Positions 10,801 through 21,544 of a stretch of 38,971 bases of DNA are shown piece by piece. The stretch spans positions 991,424 through 1,030,394 of the forward strand of contig SCFE01000074.1 of the NCBI GenBank assembly GCA_004352715.1. The letters are read 5' to 3'. The notes below the pieces were generated by a model. The model was not told the origin of the DNA. It made no database searches and worked only from the letters and a program-made list of their open reading frames with translations. How positions within the stretch are numbered: position 1 is the stretch's first letter; each line of letters begins with the position of its first letter. A program made the translations under genes and the position numbers. This stretch comes from Hofstenia miamia (taxonomy: Eukaryota; Xenacoelomorpha; Acoela).

Positions 10801-11600
10801 ACAATCTCATAAGGATGTGCAATGCTTTATGGGTTTTTTGAATTATTATGGCACCTTCATTTCAGAACTGGCAAACAAAACTAAACATATTTCTAATCTT
10901 CTATGGCTCAGTGTGGAGTTCAAGTGGATATGGGCAGAGCAAGAGGAGCTTGATGCCATTAAACTAGAGCTAAGGAAAATTCCCAGCCTAAATCTACCAG
11001 ACTATTCAAAAGGTTTTATTGTTGACTGTGATGCCAGCTTTTAGTCACAATTAGCAGAGTCCTTAGCCAAGTCATTAATGGGATCAAATGCCTATCCAGT
11101 ACTTTAGCTGAAAACTTAGAAATGCTGAGCAGAACTATGGTGCCACAAAGTCTGAGGTGCTAGCCTGGTTAAAGAAATTCTTTGGGGACAAGTCCAACAT
11201 AGTCACCCATTGGATCAAATATTTGAATGATTTTAATTTCATGATACAGCACTGCCTGGGGAGACTTCACATCAATGTGGATTACTGGACTGCTCTCCCC
11301 AGTTATGAGTGTAATCCTAGAAAACTACCAGGAGAGAAGATGCCTTTCAGATTTATTCCACTCATTGAATACAAGTGCCTTCCTGAGATTAGCACAGACA
11401 GCCATAGAAATGCTATTCTTCTGATCCTCATGAAAGAAGAGATTACTGAAGCAGAAATCCTCCAACATCAGCAACCCAATGAAGTGTTAAGCAAAATTCT
11501 TGCAAAGCTAAAGAATGCCAATTACATTCTCAGCCCAGTTGCTAATCATTACTTCTGGAGGTACAATTGGAAGTAAACAGATGCTGGCAGCAGGTTAGCA
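10801..11600 (+). pseudogene. Ty3/gypsy copy B: connection, RNase H and tether
   Basis: Follows the RT thumb: MGFLNYYGTFISELANKTK (10828-10885), then RKIPSLNLPDYSKGFIVDCDASF, where DCDAS is the first RNase H acidic motif (about 11010-11041), followed by a stop. NYGATKSEVLAW near 11130-11170 is the central RNase H helix. HCLGRLHINVDYWTALPS near 11250-11310 corresponds to the HxPGxxNxxADxLSR motif that closes RNase H in Ty3 elements. The frame is broken at the start and near 11100 and 11574. Confidence 0.85.
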
Positions 11601-12860
11601 GTTCTGAGTATTTGTGGGGGGACTTAGTTCAGAAGATCCATGAGAAAGGCCATCTTGGCATTATTAAGACAGAGCACACTTTCAATGCAAGGTACATCAT
11701 GATCAACATCAGAGCTGCTCTGCAGGATGTAATCAAAAAGTGTACCACTTGCCTGCTGCAAGGAGCCTGACATTTTCTGGAACAGCAATCTGAGCTGCAC
11801 AGCTAAGCTGCTGAATGTACCAATGAGGTAGTCCATATGGATATTGAGAAGCTCTTCTGTGATGACAAGGGATACCAGTACATTTTAATGCTCATTGACC
11901 ACTTCACCAAGTACACTAACTCATCCCCCTCAACAGTACCACTGCCAAGGTCATTGGAGAAAAAGTTGTAAAGGAGTGAATCCTCAAGCTTGGGCTGATG
12001 GACACCTGATCTCTGATCACAGTCCCCAATTTGACAACCATCTCATGGAGACCCTAATGAAAGAACTCAAGATCCTTCACAAATTCATTATGGCCTACCA
12101 CCTGCAGTCAAATGGTGTTGTGGAGAGACTTAACCATACAGTCATCAAATTAATCTGAGTCACCCTTGCCTGAGCAGTGGCTTAAAATTGGAAGCAAGTT
12201 ATTGAGGCAGTGGAATATTTTTACAATACTGCAGTGCATTCTACCACAAAAGTCAGCCATTTTAAAGCAGTGTTTGGTCACAAGGAAGAGTATGCCTCTT
12301 TCTATTATGTTTCCTGATTATAACTAACCTACTTTGTAAAATTTTGTGGATCATATGTTGCACAAACTGTGTGAAGTGCATCTTACTATCTGTGGGAACA
12401 CAAATCAATCTGTTATGCACCAACAGCAGAACTTTAATCACAAGTTGTATGGTGAGCCTCACAAGCTGGGCAACAAAGTCTTTGCCTACTTTCCTCACCA
12501 AATCACCAATGCCAATCAGGTGCAAAAGCTTGCCACTAATTGGCAAGGTCATTTACTATAATGAAGGTGTTAGACGACCACAAGTATTTATTAAATAATG
12601 GGAGAGTCACCCACTTTCAATGACTCAACAGAACTGTCAAAGATATTGATAATGTTGTCATTGACCCAAATAGTGAATTTTCACTTGTTGACAACAGAGT
12701 AAATGAATTTGAGACATATGATAGCTTCACCAAAAGACAACCTCACCAATGTCAAGTACAGTAGTAACTATAGTAACCTCAGTAATAGTAGCAACATTAC
12801 TGCTACTTGTGATTTGCCTAGACATAGAGTTAGGGACCAAGAGTATTTAGACCATTTAAA
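11601..12860 (+). pseudogene. Ty3/gypsy copy B: integrase
   Basis: H2C2 zinc finger with HEKGHLG near 11638 and CTTC near 11742. The core starts with VHMDIEKLF near 11832 (first catalytic Asp) and YILMLIDHFTKY near 11877-11912. ISDHSPQFDNH near 12012 carries the second Asp, and YHLQSNGVVERL near 12097-12130 the Glu. YNTAVHSTTKVSHFKAVF follows near 12222, then a broken C-terminal region with a LATNWQGH segment (GPF/Y position, near 12530). The tail RVKDIDNVVIDPNSEFSLVDN (near 12640) is collinear with copy A 6535-6590. At least four frame breaks, so inactive. Confidence 0.87.
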
Positions 12861-13082
12861 TACCCAGGATTGGTAACTTAATTTAATATCTATGTTTAGC
12901 AACCAAGTTGAATAGATAAAAAGAACAGAAAATCAACCACCCACAAAGAAAACAAGTGCAGCAAAGACCTAACCCACAAGGTGAAGAGAGGAAGTGAGAT
13001 GATCCCCATACCAAGTAGACAAGAGCACATCCCCAAAGAGAGAGAGGACGCATGCAGAGGACTGTTAAAGCAGACATTACCA

Positions 13083-13206
13083 CTACTTTGGGCAACAAAT
13101 AGCTCCTCAGGAGCATGATCTTTCCTGCAACAACTTGGGGTGACAAATAGCCCCTTGGGAGTGGACCTCAGATGACTACTTGGGGCGAAAAATAGCCCCT
13201 CAGAAA
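13083..13206. repeat. three direct repeats of a GGGCAACAAATAGC-type word
   Basis: Units at 13083-13113, 13131-13161 and 13178-13206 (spacing 48 and 47) share ACTTGGGG(T/C)(G/A)A(C/A)AAATAGCCCCT. The same word recurs at 15309-15335 and, just after the PBS-like site, at 17037-17065. Located in the spacer between integrase and the unidentified coding region of copy B. Confidence 0.65.
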
Positions 13207-13339
13207 CCTGAGGAGTCAAGTATGTTAAGAGTACCCTTCACTAACATTAGTGATAATACCCAACCATCCTAAAGTGACTCAAAAACCCCATCTAGTGCTG
13301 GTCCTTTGTGACATGCATCCACTAGTGTTAGATCAACAA

Positions 13340-15635
13340 GGATGATGGAGAGACAAAGAAAGACTTCTAAGGTGGGAGATGAGATTTTAAACTCATACTT
13401 TATTGCTACTCCTAAGGCTGTGAATACTCTGTCTGGTTGTGACAATCTGTTGGAAGAAACAAAGAACAAGTTACAGTGGACCTTCAACACCAGGTCTCTC
13501 CCCTGTTCAGTGGACATAATCCCATTTGTTATTGATGCTGAGCACAGACCCAAGGTCAATACAATCATCTGCAACAACTATAAGATGCATGGTGGACTCA
13601 AAAGGCCCTATTGGCAGATCACAGTTCACACTATGTTCAACAAGGACTTCAATCTCACACACCTTTGCCAGCCCTAACTAATAAGAGTGAACTCCAAAAA
13701 TTCAAGTGTGTAAACCTTGACTTCAAGAGACTGCTCATCATCTACTTCTTCCACACTGGTGAGATAGAACAGCCAAAGATTATGGAGAAGATTGAGATTG
13801 CCTACAGACTTGCTAAAGTTGAACACATCTGCCTAGTCATGTTTCTGAAGGAGGAGTACAAAGACAACATACCCAAGCAAGTTGAAAGCCTCCACTTTAG
13901 GATATAGAACTTCACCATCTTATACACTAACTATTACCGCCCTACTTGCATGTACCAGTCAAACATCTTTTCAATAATGAAGTTCCTTTACACAGATCTC
14001 CTACTCTGCAAGAAGATCACAACTCACTGCCTGGCAGTCAACATGAGGCTCATAATTGATGCAATGGTGTACTCTCAGAACCTTGAGTCTATAAACATCA
14101 ACTGACATGGCCTCACTTTAGTCACTGACCTACATATTAGCTTTGCATTCTCCCACCACTTTCATTGAGATTAACAAGGTCTGGATGAATCTTAAAGCCA
14201 ACAAGAACCCTGAGTCTGTTTGGCACACTATCAACATTTCTAGCCTGACCTCACAGTACAGTTGATTAGTTGAGAAACTCCTAATGGAGTTGCATATCTC
14301 ATATACATCCCAAGACCAGCAGAACTAGGCTTAGAAGTTGTTTACAATGAGAAGATTTGTGCCACCAATTCAGTCTCACAGAGCCATTTGGATCCTAGCC
14401 ATCTTTCTAACACAAGATCCTCACCTCCAACTACCTCTTGATCACAATACCTGAGAGCATTTAGCCAGGAAGTGCAAACACAAGATAGCTATCTGCCTGG
14501 CATCTTGGAAAGTGAAAAATTGGCTCCTACATGCATGCTCCTTGCTATCATCCCCTGGGAAGACTAAGAAAGCTATGGAGTGTTTTGAAAAGTTCTATGC
14601 CAGACTCATTGGTGCAAGTAGTCTGCTAGGGTGCCTCCCACCCCAAATGATTGTCAACAATCTCAGCCTTGCCTTTGCCAATTTCAACATTTCCTCCAAG
14701 ATGCTGAGAAAATATGTCTGGGGAGCCACTGCCAAAACTAAGTTTCCTTCACTGTCATCTAAATATGCACCACTGTGCATGAGCTGCTTGATTCACTGAG
14801 AGCCTGGATCAACACAACAGTTCCTAGAACTGGTAAGCCATTACAACATTCACACAAAGACTGAGATTTTGTTCAACTTGGAAAAGATGAACTACCCTGA
14901 ATGCAGTTATAACCAAGTTGGTGAGACACATAGGCAAGCTGCAAAGGATGGTGAAGTCATCCCCATCAAAGTCATTGCACAAATGATGTGCTTGTCCAAA
15001 CAGTTCTATTGAGAAGAAGAGTTACTTTCCTCTTCTGCAATCAAAGTGTCTCCTAGCACTAAAACCCTCATTGAGGCAGTCAACCTACAGAAGTTTTCAG
15101 ATGTCACCAGCTCTCAAATGCTTATTTCTGCCTGGTTTATCACAGAAGACAAGTGCATCTTGACAATCAAGCACCACCCAGACAAGTTTGCAGAGAAACT
15201 CTCTATCATCAACCACATTATTGAGAGTAACAGAGACAATGATATCTTAGGTCTCATGAAGTGGTGCCTCACAAAAATATTCATGAAAGAGGAACTGGTG
15301 TTTACAATTGCCTGGGCAACAAATAGCCTTGGATGTAGAGTGCACCACATCTTGACTCAAAATCTCCAATGCTTAAGTTGATAAACTAAACTCCACAAAC
15401 TGGGACTCCACAGTACATTTTGGGATGCCATCCAGGAAGCTAAGATCAACTATTCCATCATGATTGGAACTGCTACATTGAGGAAGAAGGTCAAGTTTGA
15501 CCAAATCAAGACCAATGCTGAAAAGAACAATCTGCTTTGCATAACTCCACCCTGCATAATGACTCTGTTAATCCTACTGTCCTGGCATGTCAAGAAACAA
15601 AGTGAGAAGGTATCAGCCCATCTCTCCAACAAGGT
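13340..15635 (+). pseudogene. unidentified degenerate coding region downstream of gypsy integrase (first part)
   Basis: A chain of plus-strand frames (13342-13677, 13611-13907, 14512-14799, 15046-15381, 15460-15657) reads as amino-acid-rich, non-repetitive protein in successive frames, with only scattered stops and shifts. This suggests one long ancient ORF of well over 700 codons. I see no transmembrane run, signal peptide, RT, integrase, protease or zinc knuckle. It lies in the env position, between integrase and the 3' LTR, and is part of the mobile unit, because its tail recurs at 21.2-21.5 kb. Its base composition (less AT-rich) matches copy B pol rather than the flanks. Gag-like, env-like and captured-gene explanations are all open. 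Confidence 0.55.
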
Positions 15636-15639
15636 TAAC

Positions 15640-15810
15640 TATGATAAGATAAGATAAGATAATCTATATTTATTTGAATTTTTTAACAATATTTTACTGA
15701 TATTTCAAATGAATAGCATCATTAACTACTATGTACAAAAAAATGAATAATAACAAAAATGAAATAAATAAAACAACACTGACTACAGATAGCTTACTAA
15801 TTTCGATTTA
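15640..15810 (-). mobile_element. short LINE 3'-end insertion with GATAA tail
   Basis: The coding region is interrupted by AT-rich text that starts with four GATAA units at 15643-15662. On the minus strand this is a TTATC microsatellite tail following an AT-rich 3' UTR-like stretch, as in many 5'-truncated LINE insertions. Coding character resumes near 15815. No flanking duplication could be defined. Confidence 0.45.
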
Positions 15811-16570
15811 TTGTATGTCCACTGCTGCTGAGATCTCCAAAGCCATGCAGACACTGGAATACCAGGAAACTAGGAAAGCTTTAATTGAAGGAAGTTAACC
15901 ATTGAGGATATCTTTAATAAAGGGCAACCAATCTCCACCCAACTACAAAAGATTCACAACAAGATTGCAACATTAGATCCACAGGTCCTTATTCTGTTTC
16001 AAGTGTCAAATGACCTCATATGGACAAACAATGTTGAAACCCTAACTTGTTACTATGATGTCACCAAGCAGATTGAAATCATCACTATGCTGCAGGCTGA
16101 GGTCACCAATCCTGAAGAGATGACACTTCAGCAGGTCAATGAGTATTGCTCTTTATTGGTGGATCATGCTACTCACATGGGGTCACTAAGAGGAGTCTTC
16201 ACCCATTTCTACCCAAACACTCAGATCTTTGCTGAAGATGCCCATACATCTGACACAGATGCACTCATGATGCTCTTGATTGCACTGAAGGGCCTTCAAA
16301 TCTACAAATGCTTCTATGATACCTTTACATGGAGACTAAACAACCTGTGAAGAAACTGCGTGATTAGCTCCCAACTACCCGAGATCATGTCCTTCTGCTT
16401 ATGGAACAAAGCAGTCACACAGAGAGAAACAATAATGCAAATTACCTGGTGACCCAGATATGCTGAAGGTTTGTCCTGGGACAATGATTTAGCAGTCAAG
16501 ATGGTGGAGGAAACACAGAAACTGCTATCAGGTCTCATGGTCCAACTCCTACTGCAAACTTAACCATGCA
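15811..16570 (+). pseudogene. unidentified degenerate coding region (second part, 3' end)
   Basis: Continuation of the unknown coding region after the insertion. The clearest piece is 16003-16350, 115 codons with VSNDLIWTNNVETLTCYYDV and a soluble, mixed helix/strand composition; no family is recognised. The terminal segment 16380-16560 includes ATGGTGGAGGAAACACAG (16501-16518), which also occurs at 21400-21417. It ends immediately before a purine tract and LTR 2. Confidence 0.55.
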
Positions 16571-16580
16571 ATGGGGGGCA
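16571..16580 (+). promoter_or_regulatory. candidate polypurine tract
   Basis: ATGGGGGGCA lies directly against the LTR start TGTAGAG at 16581, the position expected of the plus-strand primer (PPT) of an LTR retroelement. The corresponding site before LTR 1 at 7041 lacks it because LINE sequence has replaced it. Confidence 0.6.
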
Positions 16581-17002
16581 TGTAGAGTCACTTGAGGCCA
16601 CTATTTTTTTGATTCTATTCTTTGATTATTTTGGCACTCTGAAAATTAGACTTACATCATAGTGATGCAATTCTTTGTGATTTGATGCTATCAATTTATA
16701 TCAATTTCCTTTAAATCAATTTGTATATTTTCAAGTGCAGTTAATTCAAACAATTTATTATTTGTCCCCTCAAATCAAACCTATGTGTAATTGCTCACTT
16801 AATTTTGTGAGGAACTTGTGTGCAAGTTGTAAACATTAAGCAGGTAATAATTTACAAAGCTGTAATAAATACTTGAGGAACTTGTAGTGAACACACAATA
16901 TAATTCATCTTACAACAGACATGTTTGGTCTTCCCTGATGTATTTATATGCTAACCCCCTTTAGGTTTCTTAATGAATTTTAATCTGATAATTTCTGCTT
17001 AA
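16581..17002 (+). repeat. LTR 2 (422 bp), 3' LTR of copy B and possible 5' LTR of another copy
   Basis: Full-length counterpart of 7041-7462 with the same borders (TGTAGAGTCACT...TTCTGCTTAA) and an AATAAA word near 16864. A PPT-like tract precedes it and a PBS-like TGGCGAC follows, so it has both a left-hand and a right-hand internal neighbour. This is expected for an LTR shared by two tandem copies. Confidence 0.87.
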
Positions 17003-17006
17003 GATG

Positions 17007-17024
17007 TGGCGACAATTTGGGAGG
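17007..17024 (+). promoter_or_regulatory. candidate primer-binding site
   Basis: TGGCGACAATTTGGGAGG begins four bases after the LTR end. TGG is the complement of the CCA end of a tRNA and the usual start of a PBS. The tRNA was not identified. Confidence 0.45.
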
Positions 17025-17590
17025 AAACTGCACTGTGCCTGGGGCAATAAATAGCTCCTTGATGGTGACAGCCCAAATCATGGTTGCTTTAGGTTACAGC
17101 TATGACTAAGTGTAGGAAGTAAGAACATTTAATTAGATTGTCTCATTTCATACAAGCACATAATATTAACACACTGCAAATATACTATGCTGTTGGTGAA
17201 CATGAATGCACAGCAATTATGGGCCTTTTGTTTATTATTTATTTACATGAGCTGAAATAATAGAACTCTGAGATAAATTGTTTATTGAGCTAGAAATTAA
17301 TACTTGAGACACACAATTAGCACCTTGGAGAGTAAGGATGGCTTCATGGATATGGCTTTGGCATGATGCTGTGTGAATTGGTCACTGCTGGAAGTCTGTT
17401 CTCTATGGAGGATTTCTGTTTTTCTTGAGTAAATCAGTGAACCACCAATGCTTCTTTCTTCTGCTGGAATGTGGGTTGCTCTCTACAATGGTAGCCTTTG
17501 CAACCTTTGATCTTAACTCTTGAGTTTCTCAGTACCACTAGAGTAGCCAGAGCTCCCCTGTGATTCTACAATAAGGTGGTAGGTTTTTGA
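17025..17590 (+). other. leader-like sequence after LTR 2, no ORF
   Basis: No coding frame of note. Contains another copy of the GGGGCAATAAATAGCTCCTT word (17037-17065) found three times at 13.1 kb. Probably the untranslated leader of a third gypsy-like copy, whose gag and pol are missing and whose place is taken by the LINE below. Confidence 0.4.
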
Positions 17591-17639
17591 TTAGCTTGAA
17601 GATTGTTAGAAGGGTATTCAATATAACCAGTTGTTTTGA

Positions 17640-18420
17640 AAAAATAATTGACCTAGAAATGTACTGTTTGGTTTTTGATGAGTTTTTATTGTGGTATTTA
17701 ATGCCCATTGTGATTGAATACCACGTTTTTTATAAAGCACTTCACTTAGGTCAGTAAATAAAATATTTGCATAATTAAGGTGACTTATGATGAAAGCACG
17801 GAAGAATTGAATTATTGTACAAGGTGGTCATACTTCTTATACCCATAGCTAATTTTCTAACTATTAAATTGATGTGAGAGTTGAATTTTAGCTTTGAGTC
17901 AATAGTTACTCCTAGGTACTTGAAAGTGTCCACAATAGGAACATTAATATTATTTACATTTAAAGTCACTGCAGAAACATTGTAATTGCTTTTATTCAGC
18001 TGCAAAATACAAAATTCTGTTTTAGCTTCATTAATATTCAACTTGTGCATACAAAAGTATTTTGAAAATTTGTTACAATTCAATTCTATAGATTCCACTG
18101 GTAGGTGCATTGATGAATTATTGCAGAAAATGCAAGTGTCATCAGCAGATTGGCTGATAATTAGTGGCAATTGATGGATGATTTTTCTTAAAAATAGGAG
18201 TAATGTGAGTAAGTTTTAAATTATTTGGGAGGTAATTAAATTTTATGCATTCATTAAAGATAAAATTTAAAGGATTTGCAATGATGTCTGCAGAAATTTT
18301 AAGGGTCCATGAGGGAATGCTTGAGTTAACCACTTGATTTTTTAGTCTTAAGCTTATTGATTGACTTAATAATTTCACAACTAGTTGAGAAGCAGAAGGA
18401 AAATTTCAGTCTAAAAATTT
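17640..18420 (-). pseudogene. LINE 1: ORF2 reverse transcriptase with internal deletion
   Basis: Minus strand. An N-terminal part with KSSG-like text, IPSWTLKISADIIANPL, LKLTHITPIFKK and NYQPI (18378 down to about 18150) matches the first RT blocks of CR1/Jockey LINEs (..TPIFKKG....NYRPIS). It runs straight into SADDTCIFCNN (YADDT is the RT active site) and TFKYLGVTIDSKLKFNSHI (about 17905-17850). The roughly 130 residues normally lying between NYRPIS and YADDT are missing. The frame ends near 17775, with decayed thumb text to about 17640. Non-functional. Confidence 0.85.
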
Positions 18421-19005
18421 TGCTTGAAATATTTTCATACTTAATGAGGGGGCCTTTGTATTTTCCTAGATTAACAAAAGTCTTATTTAATTAATTTGAT
18501 ATTTCTAAATTGTCTATCCTTTCTGATCTTTTATCACATCAATTGAGTTTGATTTTGATTGCTTATACTTTGTGATTCTTGTATTAACTTCTATTTTGAA
18601 TGTTAACTTGGAAAGCATGCATATTCATTCTTAATGAATTTGTTGAATGCCTTACAAGATTCAATATTCAATGCATTTCTAGCCTTTTTGTATGCAGCAA
18701 AATTTTTGCTGGCTCAGGAAATCATAAAATTTTTATATGTTTTATTCTTTTCACTAATCAATGCTTTGCAAGTGTCAGTTATCCAAGGTTTATTTGAAAA
18801 AGTATTGTTTGCTTTGGAGTTTGTACTGGATTTGACCTTTATTTTCTTTTCAGGGCAAAATCTGTTAAGATAAAATTGAAAAATTTTGAAAAGCTTTCCA
18901 GCATTTCATTTAAATTTGATGCAGAATATACAGGAAACCAATTTTCTGATAAGAGGGATAATTTAAAATTATTATTATTTTCAATACATTTTTCACAAGT
19001 TTTAA

Positions 19006-19800
19006 TCATTTCATGTTATTTTTTAGGGCTGAATGAGACCTTTGAAATTTGATAGATGTAAAACAGTGGTTAGAGAATGGGCATTCAGAAGTAGTATACT
19101 CATAATATAGATTGTTGTTCTCACCTAGTATAATGTAGTCAATTAGTGTTCTGCTCAATGATGTCATTCTAGTAGATAATGTTTTATTGGCCAATGCTAA
19201 ACTAAATGTGTTCAGAAATAGATCCATCTTACATTGGTCATTAGCATTAAAATAATTTAGGTTCCAATCCCTGAAAAGTACTAAGTTGTTATTTTCAGAA
19301 TAAGCAAGTGATAATTTGTTTTCTAGTTGTTGAATAAGAGAACTTCTTATGTGGACAGTAGGAAACATTTAATAACTGCAATTCAAAACATTAATTTTTG
19401 ATTGGATTATTAATTTCAACCCATAAACTATGAAATTTGATTTGTTGTTACTCTTAATATCATTGCATATCTTGGGATTAAATAACTTTGGGATTAAAAA
19501 TAATTCACCTCCACCTTTGGATTTTCCTAATGCTTTGTTCAAAATTCTATCTCTTCTAATTAGTGCATAACTTTCATTAACAGTCCATGAGCTATCTAGA
19601 TCTTCATTTTTTAACCAATTTCAGAAACTGTGAGAATTAAATCATTTTTAGAGCTTGAAATGAATTCCCTATATTTGAAATTTTTAATGCTTAGATTCTG
19701 AAAATTTAAATGTACATAATTCAATATATCTGAGCTGGTATTCAATTTTTTGATGTATGATTCAAAATTTAAGATCAGACCAGGATAGTTTCAATGCCAT
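19006..19800 (-). pseudogene. LINE 1: ORF2 APE-type endonuclease
   Basis: Read on the minus strand from about 19700: DLILTVSEI (usual DIIxLTET), RRDRILNKALGKSKGGGEL (usual R.DR...GGG), then LVLFRDWNLNYF (usual xGDFNxx, with the motif Gly-Asp changed to Arg-Asp), a SRTLIDYIIL segment (usual SxIDxI) and FSNHCFTSI (usual SDHxxI, Asp to Asn). Domain order and spacing are those of the endonuclease of CR1/Jockey LINEs. Stops at about 19375 and 19620 and changed catalytic residues show it is dead. Confidence 0.85.
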
Positions 19801-20455
19801 TTACCACTAATAACAGGAAATTATAAGAGATATAAAGAACGACTTTTTAAAATTGATTTTAATAGTACATATGTGCCTGGATGTCATAGTTAAAAATGTT
19901 CTTAAATAACATGTAGTTGATCAATATGTATTGAAATAAAACTGTACTGGTAAGAGTAAATCATACTCATTAGATTTGCAAGCTGAAATAAGGAAAATAA
20001 AAGTAAAGAGTAATAATTTTGATTTGAGAACAGAATTAAATTTAAGTTTATAGAAATTTTTCCATAGCCTGGGTGTACTAAAACAAAAATAAAATAAATA
20101 ATAAAACATAATTAAAAAAGTCATAGTACAAAAATTCCAGATAGAAATTAATCAAGTAGCATTAGTATCTAAAGTTGTGTACCTCATCAATGTAGAAAGG
20201 CAATGTGGTGTTACAGAGTGCAGTGATTGATGTACCCTGGACAAATGATGAAATGGGTTGCATGGTGATAAGTAACAAGGGGCAAAGCTTTCATAGACTG
20301 CAGTCTTTGATGGCATGTGTGTGAAATGCAGTGCTTTTCATTGTGATGGCAGCTTTAAAAAGTGATTTGAGAGTAAGTACGAAGTTTGACATTCTGTTAT
20401 GTGAAAAATGGATTCCATCTTATGATAGGAGATTTCTATTGACAACTTTAGAACC
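19801..20455 (-). other. LINE 1: region between ORF1 and ORF2
   Basis: Low-information AT-rich sequence linking the esterase-like ORF1 to the endonuclease. No clear coding frame (the small minus-strand ORF at 19921-20124 has no recognisable domain). May include another short insertion. Confidence 0.4.
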
Positions 20456-21177
20456 TTAACAAAAATTTGTGAATAGCTTAAATACTGAGAAGTTTAATTT
20501 TTGAGACAAGTTAAAAATAATTTTGTTCACTTTAACTATTTTGTTGTTACTCTGAACTAACCTATTGCAGAAAGGAGGAAGTTTGCTGAAGAAAAGTCTT
20601 GTAGGATTAAGCTTGTGCCTAATAACTTTAACAAGGTTTGAATACTTAGCTTTGTAATTTTCTGGATCCTTTAGTATGTCATTTTGTCTGATTTGTACAA
20701 AGACAGTTTTGATTTGTGTTTGGAGATATAATTGAAACATGTGTTGTAATTTAGAAATGCATGCTCCTGGATATGACTGAACTGTGACTTCCTCGTTTTT
20801 AATTAAATTTTTTGATCGCAATTTCCTAAACATAGGATACCTAACACTAAAAAATTTCTACCTTTTTTAATCATACATGGCTTCCTAGTAGGGCAAAATG
20901 AGCTACAGGATGTGGTCAGATTACTAGATGTTTTTTCTGGATGTTGTGATTCATGTGAATGAGTAGATGTGGATGACATTGTAAACATGTTTGAGTACCC
21001 TCTGAAAAATGTATGCAGTGATAGCAGTTCTTCTTTGCTGAGCACTAGAAATCGCGCTGCTAGTTTGCTATGCATATAATTGGAATTACCATTCACATCA
21101 ACAATGATCAGAGCAGAGCAGAGCTCACAACCAGCTGCCTCAAATGAAATCATCACAGTGATGACAATAATGATCAC
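20456..21177 (-). pseudogene. LINE 1: ORF1 with SGNH/GDSL esterase-like domain
   Basis: Two overlapping minus-strand frames (21177-20803 and 20833-20456) make one decayed ORF1. The first ends with RNFLVLGILCLGNCDQKI, the place of esterase block I (usual LVLGDSHLR), where the GDS nucleophile motif is lost. After the frameshift comes SYPGACISKLQHMFQLYL, then VFVQIRQNDILKDPENY, corresponding to block III (hxxGxND). SGNH-esterase ORF1 proteins are known from CR1-type LINEs. A Ser/Thr-rich linker precedes the domain. Confidence 0.7.
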
Positions 21178-21184
21178 TCTTAAT

Positions 21185-21540
21185 GGGCTGTGACTCTGAA
21201 AGATTTCACAATGTGTTCCCCCAGAGTCTTAACAACCTCAGAAAAAACTACCCCATCAATCATCACTTAAAACTAAAAGAACATCAGCCTGTTTCATTTA
21301 AAAATTGAGGTCATTACCAAGTGTGAGGCACTCATGCAAATCACAAAACAACCCCAGTATGCTGATGTCATTACCTGGGATCAGGCACTATCCATTAAAA
21401 TGGTGGAGGAAACACAGCAATTAGAGTCTGGGCCTCCCATCTATGCATTATGGCAATTTGCTAAATGGTCTTATGAGTTGAGTGGCTGCATCCTCCAATT
21501 GTCACAAAGATCAAGCCAGTGAAGGAGCTATGTTCAACAT
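21185..21540 (+). pseudogene. second copy of the tail of the unknown gypsy-associated coding region
   Basis: Plus-strand frame 21334-21522 contains DVITWDQALSIKMVEETQQL, collinear with LSWDNDLAVKMVEETQKL encoded near 16470-16520. The 18-base word ATGGTGGAGGAAACACAG is identical (21400 and 16501). No LTR follows, so this copy is cut at its 3' end by the LINE-like segment starting near 21545. It shows that the unknown coding region belongs to a repeated mobile unit. Confidence 0.65.
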
Positions 21541-21544
21541 TGAT

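Noticed and set aside
12883-13219. Overlapping minus-strand ORFs rich in Leu, Cys and Ser
   Set aside because: They arise from the three direct repeats of the gypsy spacer read antisense; not collinear with any known product.
18600-18873. Two plus-strand hydrophobic ORFs
   Set aside because: Antisense to LINE 1 ORF2; the hydrophobicity comes from A-rich coding text read in reverse.
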